Shown: positions 1 to 14,115 of the stretch, in pieces | Layout: each line of letters starts with the position of its first letter | Position numbering within the stretch: the stretch's first letter is position 1 | DNA from: Mycobacteroides salmoniphilum | GTDB lineage: Bacteria; Actinomycetota; Actinomycetes; Mycobacteriales; Mycobacteriaceae | Direction: 5' to 3' | Assembly: GCF_004924335.1 (NCBI RefSeq) | Contig: NZ_CP024633.1 | Span: 4,588,001 to 4,652,000, forward strand | DNA: 64,000 nucleotides | The notes under the pieces: model-generated | The model's input: the letters and a program-made list of their open reading frames with translations, nothing else | Told to the model about the DNA's origin: nothing | Database searches by the model: none | Position numbers and translations under genes: made by a program

Positions 1-3000
1 CGACGCGGGCCGAGGGCAGCGCCGGATCGATCGGCAGGTAGGCCGCGCCGGTCTTGAGCACTGCCAAGATCGCCACGACTGCCTCAGCTGAACGAGGAAA
101 CATCAATGCGACGCGCTCGCCGGGACCTACACCGCAGCCAATGAGTAGGTGCGCCAACTGGTTTGACGCCTCGTCGAGCTCCCGATACATCAACGAACGG
201 TGCCCGCAGACCAGTGCCACCGCTTCCGGCGCACGCCTCACCTGCACGGAGAACAGCTCCGGCACCGACCCAGGCGCCGGAAGAGTTGTCAGCACGGCCC
301 GATTGCCCCACCGCTGCAGCCGGGCGCGCTCGGTTCCGTCGAGCATCTCCACCGCCGACAGCGACCGACCCGGATCGGAGGTCATCGCCTCCAACACCGC
401 CTCAATCCGGTGCGCGAGGGCTCCGATATCGGCAGCGCCGAAAACTGCCGTGTCGTATTCGATGCGCAGCCGTAGTTCCTTACCGGGTATGGCTTGCATC
501 GTCAGCGGGTAATCGGTCGATTCGTGGCTGGTGATCTCGGTGATGGTGATCCCGTCCACGCCTGATAACGCGCTGCTATCCACCGGGTAGTTCTCGAACA
601 CGAACAGGGTGTCGAACAGTCGATCGTGGCCGGCGATGCGGTGGATCTCGCTGAGCGAGAGGTGCTGATGCTCAAGGGTCTTGGCGTGGGAGCGCTTCAG
701 CTGATCCAGCAGATCGATGGTGGTTGTCTGCGCGGTGATGTCCGCACGCACCGGCACGGTGTTGATCAACAGGCCCACCATCGATTCCGCGCCCACCACC
801 TCGGCCGGCCGCCCGGATACCACGGTGCCGAAGGCGACGTCATGGTGACCGGTCAATGAGGTGAGCAGCAGTGCCCAGGCGCCCTGCAACACGGTGTTGA
901 CGGTGGTGTGCTGCAATCGCGCCAGCTCACCGAGTGCCCGCGTGGTGTATTCGGACACTCGGTGAGCCCGCACGCCGCGCTGCCCCCGCACGGATCTCTG
1001 TGGCGAGTCGACGAGTGTGGGCGCGTTAAAATCCGCGAGCACCTCACCCCAGGCCGCCTGGGCGCCCCCGTGATCCCGGTCCGACAGCCAGCCGATGAAA
1101 CTCCGGTAGGGAGTGGCGGCGGGTAACCGCTGCCCGCGGTAGCTGGCGAAGATCTCGTGCAGCAGGATCGGCAGTGACCAGCCATCGAGGACGATGTGGT
1201 GGTTGGTGAGCACAAATCGATGCCGGTCATGCGCGGTGCGAATCAAGGCCACCCGGAAGGCCGGCGGGTCGGACAGATCACACACGGCGGCGCGTTCAGC
1301 GGCACACACCCGCTGGATCTGTCCTTCGGTTTCGGCACTGAGGAATTCGACATGGGTGTCGATATCCAGATCGACATATCGCCACCCCGCGCTGGGATCG
1401 GCGGGGATGATCTGCACCGGTTGGTCGAACTGCTCGCAGAATCGAGCCGCCAGGTGTGGGTGGCGACCCGCCACCGTTTGCACGGCGTCGTGCAGACGAT
1501 GCTGATCCAGTGGGCCGTCGACCGTGATGTCGAGCTGTACCACATACAGATCGTCGGGTCCATCCCCTGCGCGGCTGTGAAAGACCAGGCCTTGCTGTAA
1601 TGCACTCAGCGGCAGTACATCTGCGATCCGGTACTGCTGCTCCAACTCGTCGATCTGCCGTTGACTGAGCAGGGCAGGTGCGATGTCCGACGGGGTCAGC
1701 CCGCCCCCGCCCTGTCGCACGTGCGCGCAGATACCGACCAGCGCGTCGAACCACAGCTGGCTCAGACGGGTGATCTGGCCGTGGTCGAATACCGACGACG
1801 CCCACGTCCAGTTGGCTTGTAACTGCGGGCCGGTATCGGCGTCGAGGGTGCCGGCGTTGAGTGCCACCGAGTGGGTCAACGGCATCGGAATCGCCGCGGC
1901 AGCAGCGGTCGACGACACGCTCTCCGTGGATATCCGCCACAGATCATCGGATTGTTCGGTGCCTGCACCCCCCAATCGACCCAAATAGTTGAAGGCGATC
2001 GTCGGGTCGCCCGCATCCAGATCGACGTCGGCATTCAGGTAGCGCAGCAGCCCGTAGGTCAGCGGATCCGGCAGAGACCGCAGCTCCTCCTTGGCGCCCT
2101 TGATCACCGCGCCCAACGCGACATCACCGGCCGCGACACGGGTCCAGGGCAGCCCGCCCAGTGTCAACGCCACCGGGTATTTCGCGGTGAACCACCCGAC
2201 CGTGCGCGACAAGTCGACCTCGGCGGCGAGATCCTCGTGCCGTCCGTGACCCTCGACGTCGATGCCGATCGGCGAGTCCCCGGTACCCGAGAATTCGGCT
2301 ACCGCTAGACCGAATGCGATCAACAGGATGTCTTGTAGCCCTGCATGAAACGCGGCAGGAACCTCGCCGAGCAGCATGCGGGTGGTCTCGGTGTCCAGTG
2401 ATACCGACAGCTGCCCTGCGCTCTCGTGGGTGTCTGCCACGGCACGCGACGGCGGGAGGACCGCCGGGGTGGCCGCCACCTGACGCCACGCCTGCGCCTG
2501 CCGCTCAACCTCAGGACGGCGCGCATGCACGTCCAACAATTCGGCCCACCGACGAAAGGACGTCCCGGTGGCCGGCAGCGCCAGAGGTTGCCCGCCACGA
2601 CGTTGTGCCCACGCAATATTGATGTCTTCCAGGAGAATTCGCCAGGAGACCCCATCGACCGCCATGTGATGTACAACCAGAACCAGCTGGGCGGTGGCGG
2701 TTGCCCACAGCGCGTTCAGCATCACCCCAGCGGCCGGTTTCAACCGTGACCGCGCCGCTACCAACGCCTCGTCGGACAACACCTCCACCACGTGCAGGCA
2801 ATCTCGCGCGCCAACCACACCGGGCTCGGGCACCGTCAACGACCATCCGCCGACGCCGTCGTCCTCAACGCGCAATCGCAGCGTGGCGTGGCGATCCAGC
2901 AAGGCCTGCAACACCACCGCGACATCGGCCTCGGTGACATCTGCCGGGGCCTGCAGCAGCACAGACTGGTTGAACTCGCCGGTTGGGCCGTCAATACCCC

Positions 3001-6000
3001 TCAGCCACTGCATGATGGGGGTGGCCAGCGCCGGTCCAACCCCGTCATCGATCGGGCCACGCGAATCTGCGGCCACCTCGACGACCCGCGCCAATCGGGC
3101 AACGCTCTGCTCGACGAAGACATCACGCGGACGGCACACCAGACCGGCGACTCGGGCCCGTGACACCACCTGCATGGACAGGATGCTGTCGCCGCCAAGG
3201 TCAAAGAATGAGTCGTCGACACCAACCCGATCCAGCCCGAGTACCTGAGCATAAATGTCAGCGAGAACCTCTTCCACGGCGTCCACCGGGGCGCGATACC
3301 GGTCACGGTAGTCGGGAGCGGGAAGGGCTCGGGAGTCGAGCTTTCCGTTGACCGTCAACGGAAAGGCGTCCATGGCCACGATCGACGCGGGCACCATGTA
3401 AACCGGCAACCGGTCCGCCATCGCGGTACGCAGCTCGCCGGAATCGGCGGTCCCCGTGATGTAGCCGACCAACCGCTTGTCCCCCGGTCGATCCTCCCGC
3501 GCAATCACCACTGCCTGCTCGACGCCGTCCAGGCTCGCCAAAACGGCCTGCACTTCACCGAGTTCGATGCGATGGCCACGGATCTTGACCTGCTCATCGG
3601 CGCGGCCCAGATATTGCAGCTGCCCGTCGGTGCCCCAGCACACCAGGTCCCCGGTGCGATACATCCGCTGTGCCTGCGTTCCCGCGCCGACAAACGGACA
3701 CGCCACAAAACGCGCGGAGGTCAAACCGGTCCGGCCCACATAGCCGTATCCCAATCCCGCACCGGCCACGTACAGCTCACCGATCACACCGGCCGGGACC
3801 GGGCGCAACCACTCGTCGAGCACAAAGAGCGCGGCTCCGGACACCGGCGAGCCGATGGGCACACCCTGCCCTGCCTGTAGTGGCGCACTGATCGCCACAC
3901 ACATCGTGGTCTCGGTGGGTCCGTAGGCGTTGATCATTATCCGCCCGGGTGCCCACTGATCGACCACCTCCGGTGGGCAGGCCTCACCGACTACCACCAA
4001 TGCCGCCGACTCCAGGCCTTCCCGCGGTAAGACTCTTACCGCAGAAGGTGTTTGCGTGATCACACGGACGCGTTCACGAACAAGCAAGGCATGGAAGTCT
4101 TCGGGTGAGTTCGTCACCTCCTCGGGAACCACCACCACCCGCCCGCCCCGCAGCAGAGCACCGAAGATCTCCCACACCGAGACGTCGAAGGCCAGCGAAT
4201 GGGTCTGCGACCACACTCCGGGGTGCGGCAGTCCGGCGTCGAGCGACTCGAGCAACTGCGTCACGTTGTGATGGCTGAGCGCAACGCCCTTGGGCACGCC
4301 CGTGGTGCCCGAGGTGTAGATCAGATAGGCGATATCGTCCGCGCCCGGTGCCGCCAGTTCCCCGCGGGGATGACCCTCCAAGGAGTCATCGATGTTGCCA
4401 ACGTCAATGATCGCCAAGCCATCCCGGCCGAGCCGATCGGCCAGATCGGCGGTGGTGACCGCGGCGACCGGCGTGGCATCGGCCAGCACGAATGCCACTC
4501 GCACATCGGGCACCGACGGATCGATCGGCAGGTACGCCGCCCCGGTCTTGAGGACTGCCAGGATCGCCACAATGGCCTCGGCCGACCGGTGGAACAACAG
4601 CGCGACACAGTGCCCCGGACCCGCTCCCCGCGTGATCAGTACCTGCGCCAATCGGTTGGCGGCATCGTCGAGTTCGCGGTAAGTCAACGAACTCTCGCCG
4701 TCGGTCACCGCCACCGCCTCGGGGGCCCGCGTCGCGTGCTCGGCGAAGAGTGCCGTAATCGACACCGCGCGCGGCGCCGGCCGCGTCAGCGCCTCGTGGT
4801 TGCCGAGCGCCGTAAGACGGGAGTGCTCAGCGTCGTCGAGTGCATCCACCGACGACAACCGCGCCGCCGGATCGGCCGTCATGGCCGTCAGGACACGCTG
4901 AAGACGAGCGACCAGCGCTGTGATTGATTCGGCGTCATACACGTCGGTGCGGAACTCCACCGTTCCACCGATTCCGGCCGGCTCACCGGACTGCGTCCGG
5001 CGTTCGGCCAGCGAGAAGTTCACATCCATGCGCGCCGTGTGTGTCTCCACCGGCATTCGAGTGACGCGCAGATCGCCCAACTCCACATCGGCTGCTACAT
5101 CATTGATGTCGTGTCCGGCGAGACTCTGCCACGCCAACGCCACCTGAATCAGCGGGTGATGGGACAGCGAGCGAGTGGGGTTCAATCGCTCGACAAGTAC
5201 CTCGAAGGGCACGTCCTGGTGTTCGTAGGCAGCCAGGCTGCGAGCGCGCACCTGGGCCAGAATCTCGGAGACGGTGGGGTCGCCGGCCAGATCGACCCGC
5301 AGCACCAACGTGTTGACGAAGAAGCCGACCAGCTCATCGAGGGCTGGATCGCGACGCCCGGCGATCGGGAAACCCACCGCCACATCGGCGCTGGAACTGA
5401 GCTTGGAAAGCAGCGCCAGCAGCGCCGCCTGCACCACCATGAAGCTGGTCGCGTTGTGCTCACGAGCCACCCGAGCAACCTGCTGCTGCAACTCGACGGG
5501 CCAGTCCACCGCGATCGTCGCGCCGTGGTGGTTGGCCATCAGCGGGTACGGCCGGTCGGTGGGCAACGCGATGCGTTCGGGTATCCCGGCCAACGCGCCT
5601 TCCCAGTAGGCCAGCTGCCCTGCGATGCGGCTGTCACCGTCCTCGAGGTCACCGAATTGCGCTCGCTGCCAGAGGGTGTAATCGGCATACTGCACTGACA
5701 GATCGGCCCAACCCGGAGCGCGCCCACCAGATCGGTCCGCGTAGGCGAACCCCAGATCGGCCACCAGTGGGACGATCGACCAACCGTCCGCGGCGATGTG
5801 ATGCACCACCACCGCGAGCACGTGCTTGTCCTCGGAGATACGGAAAAGCCGGGCCTTCATGGGGATTTCGGCGGCCAGATCGAAGGCGTGCTGCGATACG
5901 GCGTCCGTGGCCAGCTGGAGCTGCGGCGCGGTCCAGTCGGTGGCATCGATGATCTCCCAGCCGAAATCGACGCTTCCCGGATCGACCACTACTTGACAGG

Positions 6001-9000
6001 GGATGCCGCCGGGAGCGGCGAAGAGGGTGCGCAGGCTCTCATGACGCCCCACCACATCGGCCAGCGCAGCACCCAACGCGTCGACATCCAGCTCCCCGTC
6101 CATCCGGAACGCGGCTGTCATGTTGTACACCGCTGAGGGACCCTGCAACTGGTCCAGGAACCACAAGCGCGATTGAGCGAACGACAGCGGAACCACAGCG
6201 GGCCGCTCGCCTGCCACCAACGGCGCCAGCCGAGTCTCTTCCCCACCGACACGGTTGGCCAGTTGCGCTACCGTGGGCGCGTCGAACAGGGCGCGTACAG
6301 CGATACCTGTGTTGAGCGCGGCATTTATCGCGGCGATTAGGCGCATCGCGGACAAGGAATCTCCGCCGAGATCGAAGAACGAGTCATCGGCACCCACGCG
6401 CTCGTGCCCGAGCACTCGGGCGTAGATATCGGCCAGGATTTCCTCGACCGGGCTGGCCGGTGCTCGATAGTGATCGCCGTCGACGTAGTCGGGTGTGGGC
6501 AGCGCGCGTCTATCGAGCTTGCCGTTGACCGTCAGCGGCACGGAATCGATCGCCACTATCGCGGCCGGCACCATGTAACTCGGCAGCCGCTCGGCCAGCA
6601 GGGCTCGGATCTGGCTCGGGTCGGCATTTCCGGTGATGTAGCCGACCAGGCGCTGATCACCGGATACATCCTCGCGGGCGATGACCGCGGCCTGGGTCAC
6701 TCCGCCGAGTGCGGCCAGCGCGGCCTGGACTTCGCCGAGTTCGATGCGGTACCCGCGAATCTTGACCTGCTCATCGGCACGGCCCAGATACTGCAGCTGC
6801 CCGTCCGCACCCCATCGCACCAAGTCCCCGGTGCGATACATCCGCGCACCAGGCTCGCCGAACGGGCAGGCCACAAACCGAGATGCGGTCAAACCGGCCC
6901 GGCGCCAATAGCCAAGACCCACACCACGACCTGCCACATACAACTCGCCGACCACCCCGGGGGGCACCGGACGCAGCCACGCATCCAGCGCGAACAACGC
7001 CACCCCAGACACCGGTACACCGATCGGCACCGCCGAACCCGCGGTGAGCGGTGCGCTGATCGATGCGTACACCGTGGCCTCGGTGGGGCCGTAGGCGTTG
7101 ATCATCACTCGTCCGGGTGCCCAGCAGTCCACCAGCTCGGGCGGGCACGCCTCACCTGCCACGACCAACGTCGTCGATTCCAGGCCCTGCGGCGAGATCA
7201 TGCCCGCCGCAGAGGGGGTTTGGCTCAACACACTCACGCGCTCGGCGACAAGCAACTCATGGAGGTCGCCGGGCGAAGCGGCGACTGGCTCGGGCACCAC
7301 CAGCAGGCGTGCACCGTGTAGCAATGCACCGAAGATCTCCCACACCGAGACATCGAAGCTATAGGAATGCCACTGCCCCCACACCTGTCCGGGTTCCGAT
7401 GGAATGTTGACGTCCAACGACCCGAACAGTCCGGGAACGTTGCGGTGCGCAATGGCAACGCCTTTCGGAACACCGGTGGTTCCCGAGGTGTAGATGATGT
7501 ACGCGATGTCATCGGAGGTAGGGGGCACCAGCTCGATGCTGGGCCGGCGATCGGAGGCGGCGTCTGCCATCTCACTGATATCGACGACGGTCAGGTCAAG
7601 CCCCTCCAGGCGCGACCGATGTCCTGCGGTGGTGACCCCGAGGATCGGCATGACATCGGCCACCATGAACTCGATGCGGGAAGCCGGCAGCGCCGGGTCA
7701 ACCGGAACGTAAGCTGCGCCGGTTTTCAGCACGGCCAAGATCGCCACAATGGCCTCAGCAGAGCGGGAGAACAACAGCGCCACAACCTCGCCCGGACGCG
7801 CGCCGCGTCGTGCCAACACGTGGGCGAACCGGGTGGTGGCCTCATCCAGTTCCCGGTACGTCATCGACTGGCCCTCGAAAGTCACTGCCACCGCATCGGG
7901 CGTGCGCCCCGCCTGCTGCGCGAACAATGCCGGAATCGAGTCCATGCCGACGGGTTTGGTCAGGCCCGCCCGGTTACTCCACTGGTTCAGGTGAGTGTGG
8001 TCGGCCTCGTCCAGCAGATTGATCGACGACAACGCGCGCCCTGGATCAGCAATCATCGCCGCCAGAATCGTCTTCAGCCGCTCGAACAAAGCCTCTACGG
8101 CAACAAGGTTGAAGACATCGGTGTCGTATTCAACACGAAGAACCAATTCACGGCCCGGTAGAGCTTGCACGGCAAGCGGGTAGTGGTTGGATTCACGGAA
8201 ATCGAATTCGGTGATCGCCAGGCCATCGACATTCAGTGCCGCGGTGGTATCGATCGGGTAGTTCTCGAACACCAAAAGTGTGTCGAACAGCTTGTCCTGG
8301 CCGGTGATCCGGTGGATGTCACTCAGCGCCAGGTGCTGGTGCTCAAGGGTGTCGTTGTGAGCGCTCTGCAATTGGTGCAACAGATCTGAGGTGGTGGTGA
8401 CCGGCGAGAGGTTCGCTCGCACCGGCACCGTGTTGATCAGCAGCCCGACCATCGATTCCGCGCCGAGGACCTCGGCCGGGCGCCCCGAGACCGTCGTGCC
8501 GAACGCGACATCATGCCGACCGGTCAGTGAGCTCAGGAGCAACGCCCACGCGCCCTGAAGCACGGTATTGGCGGTCGTGTGATGTGAGCGCGCCAGGTCG
8601 CCGAGCGCCAGCGTCGTCTCCTCCGGTAGCCGGAAAGATTCAACGCCTCGGTATCCCCATTCTTCTCGACCGGTCGGGCAGACCAGTGTCGGGCTATCGA
8701 GACCGGCCAGTGCCTCGCGCCACGCCGCGTGGGCGCTAGCACGATCCCGCTCCGTCAACCAGGTGACAAAGCTGCGATATGGCGCGGCCGCGGGCAGCCG
8801 TTGTCCGCCGAGGCTGGCGAAGATCTCCTGCATGAGGATCGGCATCGACCACCCATCGAGCACGATGTGGTGAGCGGTCAGGACGAAGCGATGTCGATCA
8901 TCGGCGATGCGGACAAGTGCGGCCCGCACCGCGGACTGGTTCTCGAGGTCGCACACCGCGGAGCGTTCGGCGGCACAGAATTCGCGGATCTGCTCGTCGA

Positions 9001-12000
9001 TGTCACGGTCGGCGCTGCCGTCGGTATCCAGTTCGATGTACTGCCAGGGCACTTCGGGATCGACGGGAATGATCTGCACCGGGTGCTCGAATTGTTCGCA
9101 GAAGCGAGCCGCCAGATGTGGGTGTCGTCCCACCACTGTATGGACGGCATCGCGGAGGCGGCTCACGTCGAGTGACCCACTCATCGCGATACTCAACTGC
9201 ATCGCATAGACATCGTCTGAGCCCTGTGCGGTGCCGGCGTGAAAGAGCAGACCCTGTTGTAAGGGAGTCAGCGGCAGTACATCGGCGATGCGGTGCTGCT
9301 GGCTCAACTCGTCGATCTGCCGCTGATTCAGCTCGGCAGGAGTCACATCCGATGGAGTTAATCCGCCTCCACCCCTTCGCACATGCGCGCAGATGCCGGC
9401 CAGCGCGTCGAACCACAGTCGGCTGAGCCTGCCTACTTGCGTGTGATCGAGCACCGAGAGCGCCCACGTCCAGTCGGCGTTCAGATGCGGCCCGGTGTCG
9501 GTGTCCAAGGTGGCGGCGTTGAGTTCCACGGTGTGCCCGAGCGCCGTGGGAACCAACCCGGCGGCACGGGTCAACGTCAGACCCTCGGGGCAGATTCGCC
9601 ACGGATCGCCGGCGGCACCGCCGAGGCGGCCCAGATAGTTGAATGCGATTGCGGGATCCGCCGTTTCCAGGTCAACATCGGTGTTGAGGTAACGCAGCAG
9701 ACCGTAGGTAACGCCCAGCGGTTGGGTGCGAAGCTGTTCCTTGGCGTTCTTGATCACCGCCCCCAGCGCCACATCACCGTCCAGCACCTGAGCCCAGCGC
9801 AACCCGCCCAGCGCCAACGACACCGGGTACTTGGCGGTGAACCAGCCGACAGTGCGCGATAGATCCGTGCAGCGATCGGCGGCCCCACCCAGATCTGCCA
9901 ATTCCTCGTGGCGCCCGTGCCCCTCCACGTCGATGCCGATGGGCGTCCCGACACTGCCGGTGAACTCAGCCACCGCTAATCCGAATGCGATCAAAAGGAT
10001 CTCGTGCACCCCGGCGTGAAACGCCGTCGGCACCTCGCCGAGCAACATGCGGGTGGTCTCGGCGTCCAGCGATACCGACAGCTGACCTGCGCTCTGGTAG
10101 GTATCCGTCTCGGCATGCACAGGTGACAACGCCGCCGGGGTCGACGCCGTCTGCCGCCACGCCTGTGCCTGTTCCATAACCTTCGGGTGCTGCGCACACT
10201 GGACCAGCTGCTCAGCCCACCGGGCGAACGACGTGCCCGTCGCCGGCAGCAGCACCGGCTGGCCAAGGCGGTGCTGCGCCCACGCAATATTGATATCTTC
10301 CAACATGATTCGCCACGACACACCGTCGACCGCGAGATGGTGGACGATCAACACCAGCTGGCTCCCGGAGGCCACCCAGAGCGCACTCAGCATTACCCCG
10401 GCCGCCGGATTCAACCGCGACCGCGCCGCCGCCAGTGCCCCATCCGACAACGCCTCCACCGTGTGCAGGCACTCGCGCGCGTTCACCGCACCCACCGCAG
10501 GCACCGTCAACGACCACTCGCCTGTACCGTCGTCATCCGCGCACAGCCGCAGCATCGCATGGCGATCCATCAAGGCCTGCAACATGATGACGACGTCACC
10601 CTCGGTGGTGTCGGTGGGCGCCTGTATCAGCACTGTCTGGTTGAACTCACGGATCGACCCGTCTGTGCTTTCCAGACCCTTCAACCACCCCATGATCGGT
10701 GTGGCGATCACCGACCCGAGGCCCTCATCGATCGGCTCCTGCGCGCCGCTGGTCGCAGCGACCACCCGGGCCAGCCGGGCCACACTCTGCTGAACAAAGA
10801 TGTCACGTGGTCGACACATCAGACCCGCTGCACGCGCACGCGAGGACACCTGCATTGCCAGGATGCTGTCCCCACCGAGCTCGAAGAATGAGTCGTCGAT
10901 ACCGACGTGGTCTAGACCAAGGATCTGCGCGTAGATGCCGGACAGGACTTCTTCGGTCGGGGTGGTCGGGGCCCTGAACTGGTCGACGCGTCGGTATTCC
11001 GGTGCGGGCAGGGCCTTTCTGTCCAGTTTGCCGTTGACCGTCAACGGCATGGTTTCCAAGACCACGATCGCTGCGGGCACCATGTACGACGGCAATCGCT
11101 CCGCCATCGCGGCGCGCAGGACACCGGGCTCAGCGGTGCCGGTGATGTAGCCGACCAGACGTTTGTCTCCCGGACGATCTTCCCGGGCGATCACGACCGC
11201 CTGCCGGACACCGTCGAATGTCGTTAACGCCGATTGGATTTCGCCCAGTTCGATGCGATACCCGCGGATCTTGACCTGCTCGTCAGCGCGCCCCAGATAC
11301 TGCAGCTGACCGTCGATGCCCCAGGACACCAGGTCCCCGGTGCGGTACATCCGCGCTCCCCGCCCCCCGAATGGACACGCCACGAACCGATCCGCCGTCA
11401 ACGCGTTCCGGCCGACATAGCCGTAGCCCAAACCCGCGCCGGCCACATACAACTCGCCGACCACACCGGCAGGTACCGGACGCAACCAATCGTCGAGCAC
11501 GAAGAACGCCAGATCGGCCAACGGAACCCCGATGGGACTGGCTGCGGTGTTCACATCTGTGGCGGTGATCTCGCGGAATGACGCGTGCACCGTCGTCTCG
11601 GTAATCCCGTACATGTTGATCAACCGAGGTGCCCCCGGATGATCGGACAACCAGGTCCCGAGGCGCGATGGGGTCAGGGCTTCCCCACCGAACACCACTG
11701 CCTCTAGCCCCAGCTGCTGGTGTTCCGGCAGCACGGTATCTACCGACTGCAGCGCATAAAACGCCGACGGCGTCTGACTCAACACGCTGACGCCTTCGCG
11801 GACGAGCAGGGCGTGGAGCTCTTCGGGTGAGCGCGTTACGGCTTCGGGTACCACCACCAGCCGCCCGCCGTGGAGCAGGGCACCGAAAACCTCCCACACC
11901 GAGAAGTCGAAGGCCAGCGAATGGCACTGCGTCCATACCTGCCCCGGGGTCAACTCCAGATCGGCATCGATGGCCTCCAACAATCTCGTCACGTTGTGGT

Positions 12001-13864
12001 GCGGAATGGCAACCCCTTTCGGCACACCGGTGGTGCCCGAGGTGTAAATCAGATACGCGATATCGTCGGGACCCGGCATCACCGGCAGGGCAGTACAGGG
12101 CCTGCCGTACACCGCACGGTCGTTGATATCGATCACCGTCACGCCGCATCCACCTAACCGATCCACCAGATCGGTGGTGGTCACGGCAACAGCGCACCCG
12201 GCATCGGCCAGCACGAATTCCAATCGCGCGTCAGGCACCGAGGGATCGATCGGCACGTACGCCGCACCGGTCTTCAGCACCCCCATGATCGCCACGATCG
12301 CCTCGACAGACCGCGAGAACAACAACGCTACCCGCTGCCCGGGTCCCACACCATGAGCAACTAGTAAGTGCGCCAGTCGATTTGCCGCCGCGTCCAGCCC
12401 TCGATAGGTCATCGCGCTGTCGCCTGAACTCACCGCCACGGCGCCTGGATCACGCGCTACCTGCTCAGCGAACACCGCCGGAATCGACACCGGTTCAGGC
12501 ACGGGCCGAATCAACGCCCCCCGATTGCTCCACACCTCCAAGGGAGGGCAGTCGGCCTCATCACGGACATCGATCGCCGAAAGCGGCCGGTCCGGAGCTG
12601 CCGTCATCGCCAGTAGCACCCGCTCGAAGCGGTCCGCGAGAGCACGCGCATCGCAGTCGGCGAACAAAGCTCCCACACCCGACGTGCTCAGGAACAGCTC
12701 TTCATCGTTCTTGATAAAGACCAGCCCAAACTGATCCACGAGGCCCGTGTGGGTCACGGTCCCCGATCCCGCGGCGCCGGCAAAATCTGCCAAACGCGTC
12801 GTGGGGATGAAGTTGATGGCCGCGCGATGTGCCGCCTGTCCGCCGCGCTGAAATCCCGTCTTGCTCTCGATGGCGCGCAACGGAAACCGCTGATGCTGCA
12901 ACGCTTCTTGGATCCGCGTGTCGACGTGTTCACAGAAGGCAGCCACCGTGGTCACCGGCGATGTCGCCAACCTCAGCGGAACAACACCGGAACTCATTCC
13001 TGGCACGAAGAGCGCTTCTGGGCGTACCCGCCTGCTCACCGGGAAATCGAGTACGACCTGCGAACCACCGACCTCACCACGCACCAGCAGTGCACATGCC
13101 GCGGTGATCACGGCGGCTCGACGCACCCCCAACGCATGCGACAACTCACGAGTCTTGGCGACGACGGACGGATCCAATTGAATTGGTGCAGAAGGCTCAT
13201 ACTCGACGGTTTGACTCGCGACCGCCGGCGCCGTGCCATGCCGTGAATCGCTCTCCAGCGGGCCACAGTTGGTCCAATACGCCTCATCATCGACGTAATC
13301 ATCGGATGCCTCGTACTCCGCTTCGCAGTCGATGAGACTCTTCAGCGATCCAAAGATGGGCGGCGGTATCGGCGTATCCGTGGCGATCGCGGAATAGACG
13401 GTCGCGATCCGATGGCACAGGAGACCCATGCCGATTCCGTCCGTCGCGATGTGGTGACAGCACACGAAGAAATAGAAGTCGTCGGCTCGCGCCTGCATCA
13501 GCGCGAACTTGAACAAAGGGCCGCTGAGGGGCATCGGCCTTCGCCGGATCGATGACGCTATCCGATAGGCATCAGCCATGGGATCCGAAGAGCCCGTTAA
13601 GTCATGGCGAGCAAGCTCGACATCCGGATAGTCAACTACCGCTTGAAAAACCTGACCGCCACGTTCAGAAAAGACGGCCCTGAGCGGCTCGGCTTCATGC
13701 ACCACGTGACGCACGGCCCGCTCGAGCAGGTCATGCTTGATGACGCCCTCGATTCGGCCAAGCATGCCCAGCTGCCACTTGATACCGGCGTGACCAGTTT
13801 CCTCAGCGAGCCAGATATCCAGCTGCCCCCGCGTAAGCGGCAGCGCCCCATGATCACATTCCAT
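1..13864 (-). CDS. Giant nonribosomal peptide synthetase, at least four modules, 3' end outside window
   Basis: Reading starts at ATG 13864 and stays open to the left edge (more than 4,600 codons). Approximate domain order by position: starter C 13855-12560 (HHIATDG, near 13440), A1 12500-11040, T1 near 10880 (ELGGDSI), E1 10790-9480 ([12 protein letters not shown], near 10335), C2 9450-8120 (HHIVLDGWS), A2 8000-6540, T2 near 6370 (LGGDSL), C3 6290-5000 (HHIAADGWS), A3 4880-3340, T3 near 3200 (LGGDSI), E2 3110-1720 ([12 protein letters not shown]), C4 1690-430 (HHIVLDGWS), A4 from 350 leftwards. Specificity residues read by eye against GrsA: A1 DFWSVGMVHK (Thr-like), A2 DVWSVAAVYK (unassigned, hydrophobic), A3 DVWTVVAMCK (Phe-like aromatic). 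C2 and C4 follow E domains and share one motif, as expected for DCL domains, while C3 follows a T domain. A C domain at the N-terminus suggests acyl initiation. Predicted product start: acyl-D-Thr-X-D-aromatic-. Confidence 0.95.
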   Translation of the reverse strand, partial: MECDHGALPLTRGQLDIWLAEETGHAGIKWQLGMLGRIEGVIKHDLLERAVRHVVHEAEPLRAVFSERGGQVFQAVVDYPDVELARHDLTGSSDPMADAYRIASSIRRRPMPLSGPLFKFALMQARADDFYFFVCCHHIATDGIGMGLLCHRIATVYSAIATDTPIPPPIFGSLKSLIDCEAEYEASDDYVDDEAYWTNCGPLESDSRHGTAPAVASQTVEYEPSAPIQLDPSVVAKTRELSHALGVRRAAVITAACALLVRGEVGGSQVVLDFPVSRRVRPEALFVPGMSSGVVPLRLATSPVTTVAAFCEHVDTRIQEALQHQRFPLRAIESKTGFQRGGQAAHRAAINFIPTTRLADFAGAAGSGTVTHTGLVDQFGLVFIKNDEELFLSTSGVGALFADCDARALADRFERVLLAMTAAPDRPLSAIDVRDEADCPPLEVWSNRGALIRPVPEPVSIPAVFAEQVARDPGAVAVSSGDSAMTYRGLDAAANRLAHLLVAHGVGPGQRVALLFSRSVEAIVAIMGVLKTGAAYVPIDPSVPDARLEFVLADAGCAVAVTTTDLVDRLGGCGVTVIDINDRAVYGRPCTALPVMPGPDDIAYLIYTSGTTGVPKGVAIPHHNVTRLLEAIDADLELTPGQVWTQCHSLAFDFSVWEVFGALLHGGRLVVVPEAVTRSPEELHALLVREGVSVLSQTPSAFYALQSVDTVLPEHQQLGLEAVVFGGEALTPSRLGTWLSDHPGAPRLINMYGITETTVHASFREITATDVNTAASPIGVPLADLAFFVLDDWLRPVPAGVVGELYVAGAGLGYGYVGRNALTADRFVACPFGGRGARMYRTGDLVSWGIDGQLQYLGRADEQVKIRGYRIELGEIQSALTTFDGVRQAVVIAREDRPGDKRLVGYITGTAEPGVLRAAMAERLPSYMVPAAIVVLETMPLTVNGKLDRKALPAPEYRRVDQFRAPTTPTEEVLSGIYAQILGLDHVGIDDSFFELGGDSILAMQVSSRARAAGLMCRPRDIFVQQSVARLARVVAATSGAQEPIDEGLGSVIATPIMGWLKGLESTDGSIREFNQTVLIQAPTDTTEGDVVIMLQALMDRHAMLRLCADDDGTGEWSLTVPAVGAVNARECLHTVEALSDGALAAARSRLNPAAGVMLSALWVASGSQLVLIVHHLAVDGVSWRIMLEDINIAWAQHRLGQPVLLPATGTSFARWAEQLVQCAQHPKVMEQAQAWRQTASTPAALSPVHAETDTYQSAGQLSVSLDAETTRMLLGEVPTAFHAGVHEILLIAFGLAVAEFTGSVGTPIGIDVEGHGRHEELADLGGAADRCTDLSRTVGWFTAKYPVSLALGGLRWAQVLDGDVALGAVIKNAKEQLRTQPLGVTYGLLRYLNTDVDLETADPAIAFNYLGRLGGAAGDPWRICPEGLTLTRAAGLVPTALGHTVELNAATLDTDTGPHLNADWTWALSVLDHTQVGRLSRLWFDALAGICAHVRRGGGGLTPSDVTPAELNQRQIDELSQQHRIADVLPLTPLQQGLLFHAGTAQGSDDVYAMQLSIAMSGSLDVSRLRDAVHTVVGRHPHLAARFCEQFEHPVQIIPVDPEVPWQYIELDTDGSADRDIDEQIREFCAAERSAVCDLENQSAVRAALVRIADDRHRFVLTAHHIVLDGWSMPILMQEIFASLGGQRLPAAAPYRSFVTWLTERDRASAHAAWREALAGLDSPTLVCPTGREEWGYRGVESFRLPEETTLALGDLARSHHTTANTVLQGAWALLLSSLTGRHDVAFGTTVSGRPAEVLGAESMVGLLINTVPVRANLSPVTTTSDLLHQLQSAHNDTLEHQHLALSDIHRITGQDKLFDTLLVFENYPIDTTAALNVDGLAITEFDFRESNHYPLAVQALPGRELVLRVEYDTDVFNLVAVEALFERLKTILAAMIADPGRALSSINLLDEADHTHLNQWSNRAGLTKPVGMDSIPALFAQQAGRTPDAVAVTFEGQSMTYRELDEATTRFAHVLARRGARPGEVVALLFSRSAEAIVAILAVLKTGAAYVPVDPALPASRIEFMVADVMPILGVTTAGHRSRLEGLDLTVVDISEMADAASDRRPSIELVPPTSDDIAYIIYTSGTTGVPKGVAIAHRNVPGLFGSLDVNIPSEPGQVWGQWHSYSFDVSVWEIFGALLHGARLLVVPEPVAASPGDLHELLVAERVSVLSQTPSAAGMISPQGLESTTLVVAGEACPPELVDCWAPGRVMINAYGPTEATVYASISAPLTAGSAVPIGVPVSGVALFALDAWLRPVPPGVVGELYVAGRGVGLGYWRRAGLTASRFVACPFGEPGARMYRTGDLVRWGADGQLQYLGRADEQVKIRGYRIELGEVQAALAALGGVTQAAVIAREDVSGDQRLVGYITGNADPSQIRALLAERLPSYMVPAAIVAIDSVPLTVNGKLDRRALPTPDYVDGDHYRAPASPVEEILADIYARVLGHERVGADDSFFDLGGDSLSAMRLIAAINAALNTGIAVRALFDAPTVAQLANRVGGEETRLAPLVAGERPAVVPLSFAQSRLWFLDQLQGPSAVYNMTAAFRMDGELDVDALGAALADVVGRHESLRTLFAAPGGIPCQVVVDPGSVDFGWEIIDATDWTAPQLQLATDAVSQHAFDLAAEIPMKARLFRISEDKHVLAVVVHHIAADGWSIVPLVADLGFAYADRSGGRAPGWADLSVQYADYTLWQRAQFGDLEDGDSRIAGQLAYWEGALAGIPERIALPTDRPYPLMANHHGATIAVDWPVELQQQVARVAREHNATSFMVVQAALLALLSKLSSSADVAVGFPIAGRRDPALDELVGFFVNTLVLRVDLAGDPTVSEILAQVRARSLAAYEHQDVPFEVLVERLNPTRSLSHHPLIQVALAWQSLAGHDINDVAADVELGDLRVTRMPVETHTARMDVNFSLAERRTQSGEPAGIGGTVEFRTDVYDAESITALVARLQRVLTAMTADPAARLSSVDALDDAEHSRLTALGNHEALTRPAPRAVSITALFAEHATRAPEAVAVTDGESSLTYRELDDAANRLAQVLITRGAGPGHCVALLFHRSAEAIVAILAVLKTGAAYLPIDPSVPDVRVAFVLADATPVAAVTTADLADRLGRDGLAIIDVGNIDDSLEGHPRGELAAPGADDIAYLIYTSGTTGVPKGVALSHHNVTQLLESLDAGLPHPGVWSQTHSLAFDVSVWEIFGALLRGGRVVVVPEEVTNSPEDFHALLVRERVRVITQTPSAVRVLPREGLESAALVVVGEACPPEVVDQWAPGRIMINAYGPTETTMCVAISAPLQAGQGVPIGSPVSGAALFVLDEWLRPVPAGVIGELYVAGAGLGYGYVGRTGLTSARFVACPFVGAGTQAQRMYRTGDLVCWGTDGQLQYLGRADEQVKIRGHRIELGEVQAVLASLDGVEQAVVIAREDRPGDKRLVGYITGTADSGELRTAMADRLPVYMVPASIVAMDAFPLTVNGKLDSRALPAPDYRDRYRAPVDAVEEVLADIYAQVLGLDRVGVDDSFFDLGGDSILSMQVVSRARVAGLVCRPRDVFVEQSVARLARVVEVAADSRGPIDDGVGPALATPIMQWLRGIDGPTGEFNQSVLLQAPADVTEADVAVVLQALLDRHATLRLRVEDDGVGGWSLTVPEPGVVGARDCLHVVEVLSDEALVAARSRLKPAAGVMLNALWATATAQLVLVVHHMAVDGVSWRILLEDINIAWAQRRGGQPLALPATGTSFRRWAELLDVHARRPEVERQAQAWRQVAATPAVLPPSRAVADTHESAGQLSVSLDTETTRMLLGEVPAAFHAGLQDILLIAFGLAVAEFSGTGDSPIGIDVEGHGRHEDLAAEVDLSRTVGWFTAKYPVALTLGGLPWTRVAAGDVALGAVIKGAKEELRSLPDPLTYGLLRYLNADVDLDAGDPTIAFNYLGRLGGAGTEQSDDLWRISTESVSSTAAAAAIPMPLTHSVALNAGTLDADTGPQLQANWTWASSVFDHGQITRLSQLWFDALVGICAHVRQGGGGLTPSDIAPALLSQRQIDELEQQYRIADVLPLSALQQGLVFHSRAGDGPDDLYVVQLDITVDGPLDQHRLHDAVQTVAGRHPHLAARFCEQFDQPVQIIPADPSAGWRYVDLDIDTHVEFLSAETEGQIQRVCAAERAAVCDLSDPPAFRVALIRTAHDRHRFVLTNHHIVLDGWSLPILLHEIFASYRGQRLPAATPYRSFIGWLSDRDHGGAQAAWGEVLADFNAPTLVDSPQRSVRGQRGVRAHRVSEYTTRALGELARLQHTTVNTVLQGAWALLLTSLTGHHDVAFGTVVSGRPAEVVGAESMVGLLINTVPVRADITAQTTTIDLLDQLKRSHAKTLEHQHLSLSEIHRIAGHDRLFDTLFVFENYPVDSSALSGVDGITITEITSHESTDYPLTMQAIPGKELRLRIEYDTAVFGAADIGALAHRIEAVLEAMTSDPGRSLSAVEMLDGTERARLQRWGNRAVLTTLPAPGSVPELFSVQVRRAPEAVALVCGHRSLMYRELDEASNQLAHLLIGCGVGPGERVALMFPRSAEAVVAILAVLKTGAAYLPIDPALPSARV

Positions 13865-13881
13865 TGGTCCCCACCCACTGC

Positions 13882-14115
13882 TTAATGATCAACAGTCCGG
13901 CCCTGTGCAACCCTCTCGCGCAGGCTTTTTGGCCTAATGTCTGGCCAGCTCTGCTCTATGTTGTCCAAGCAGGCAGCGCGATCCGCCGCACCGAAAACCA
14001 CTCGCCATCCGGCCGGAACATCGGCAAAGGCCGGCCACAGGCTGTGTTGCTCTTCGTCGTTGACCAGAACGAAAAAGCTGCCGTTGTCATCATCAAATGG
14101 ATTGATACTCAACAC
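13882..14115 (-). CDS. mbtH: MbtH-family NRPS accessory protein
   Basis: MbtH proteins bind adenylation domains and help them fold and activate amino acids. The core [20 protein letters not shown], followed by [14 protein letters not shown] and a late [11 protein letters not shown], covers the family signature with its conserved Trp residues. The stop lies 17 bp before the NRPS ATG, with a GGGTGGGG stretch between them, so the two genes are surely cotranscribed. GTG 14115 (77 aa) is chosen because NPFDD should start within a few residues of the N-terminus and GGAGAA precedes it. TTG 14112 and ATG 14130 are alternatives. The same gene order (mbtH before the NRPS) occurs in mycobacterial GPL loci. 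Confidence 0.93.
   Translation of the reverse strand: MLSINPFDDDNGSFFVLVNDEEQHSLWPAFADVPAGWRVVFGAADRAACLDNIEQSWPDIRPKSLRERVAQGRTVDH

Noticed and set aside
853..12714. Many 60-300-codon open frames on both strands across the NRPS
   Set aside because: The true frame is a single open minus-strand frame with all NRPS core motifs in register; the others repeat from module to module as expected for shadows of repeated domains.
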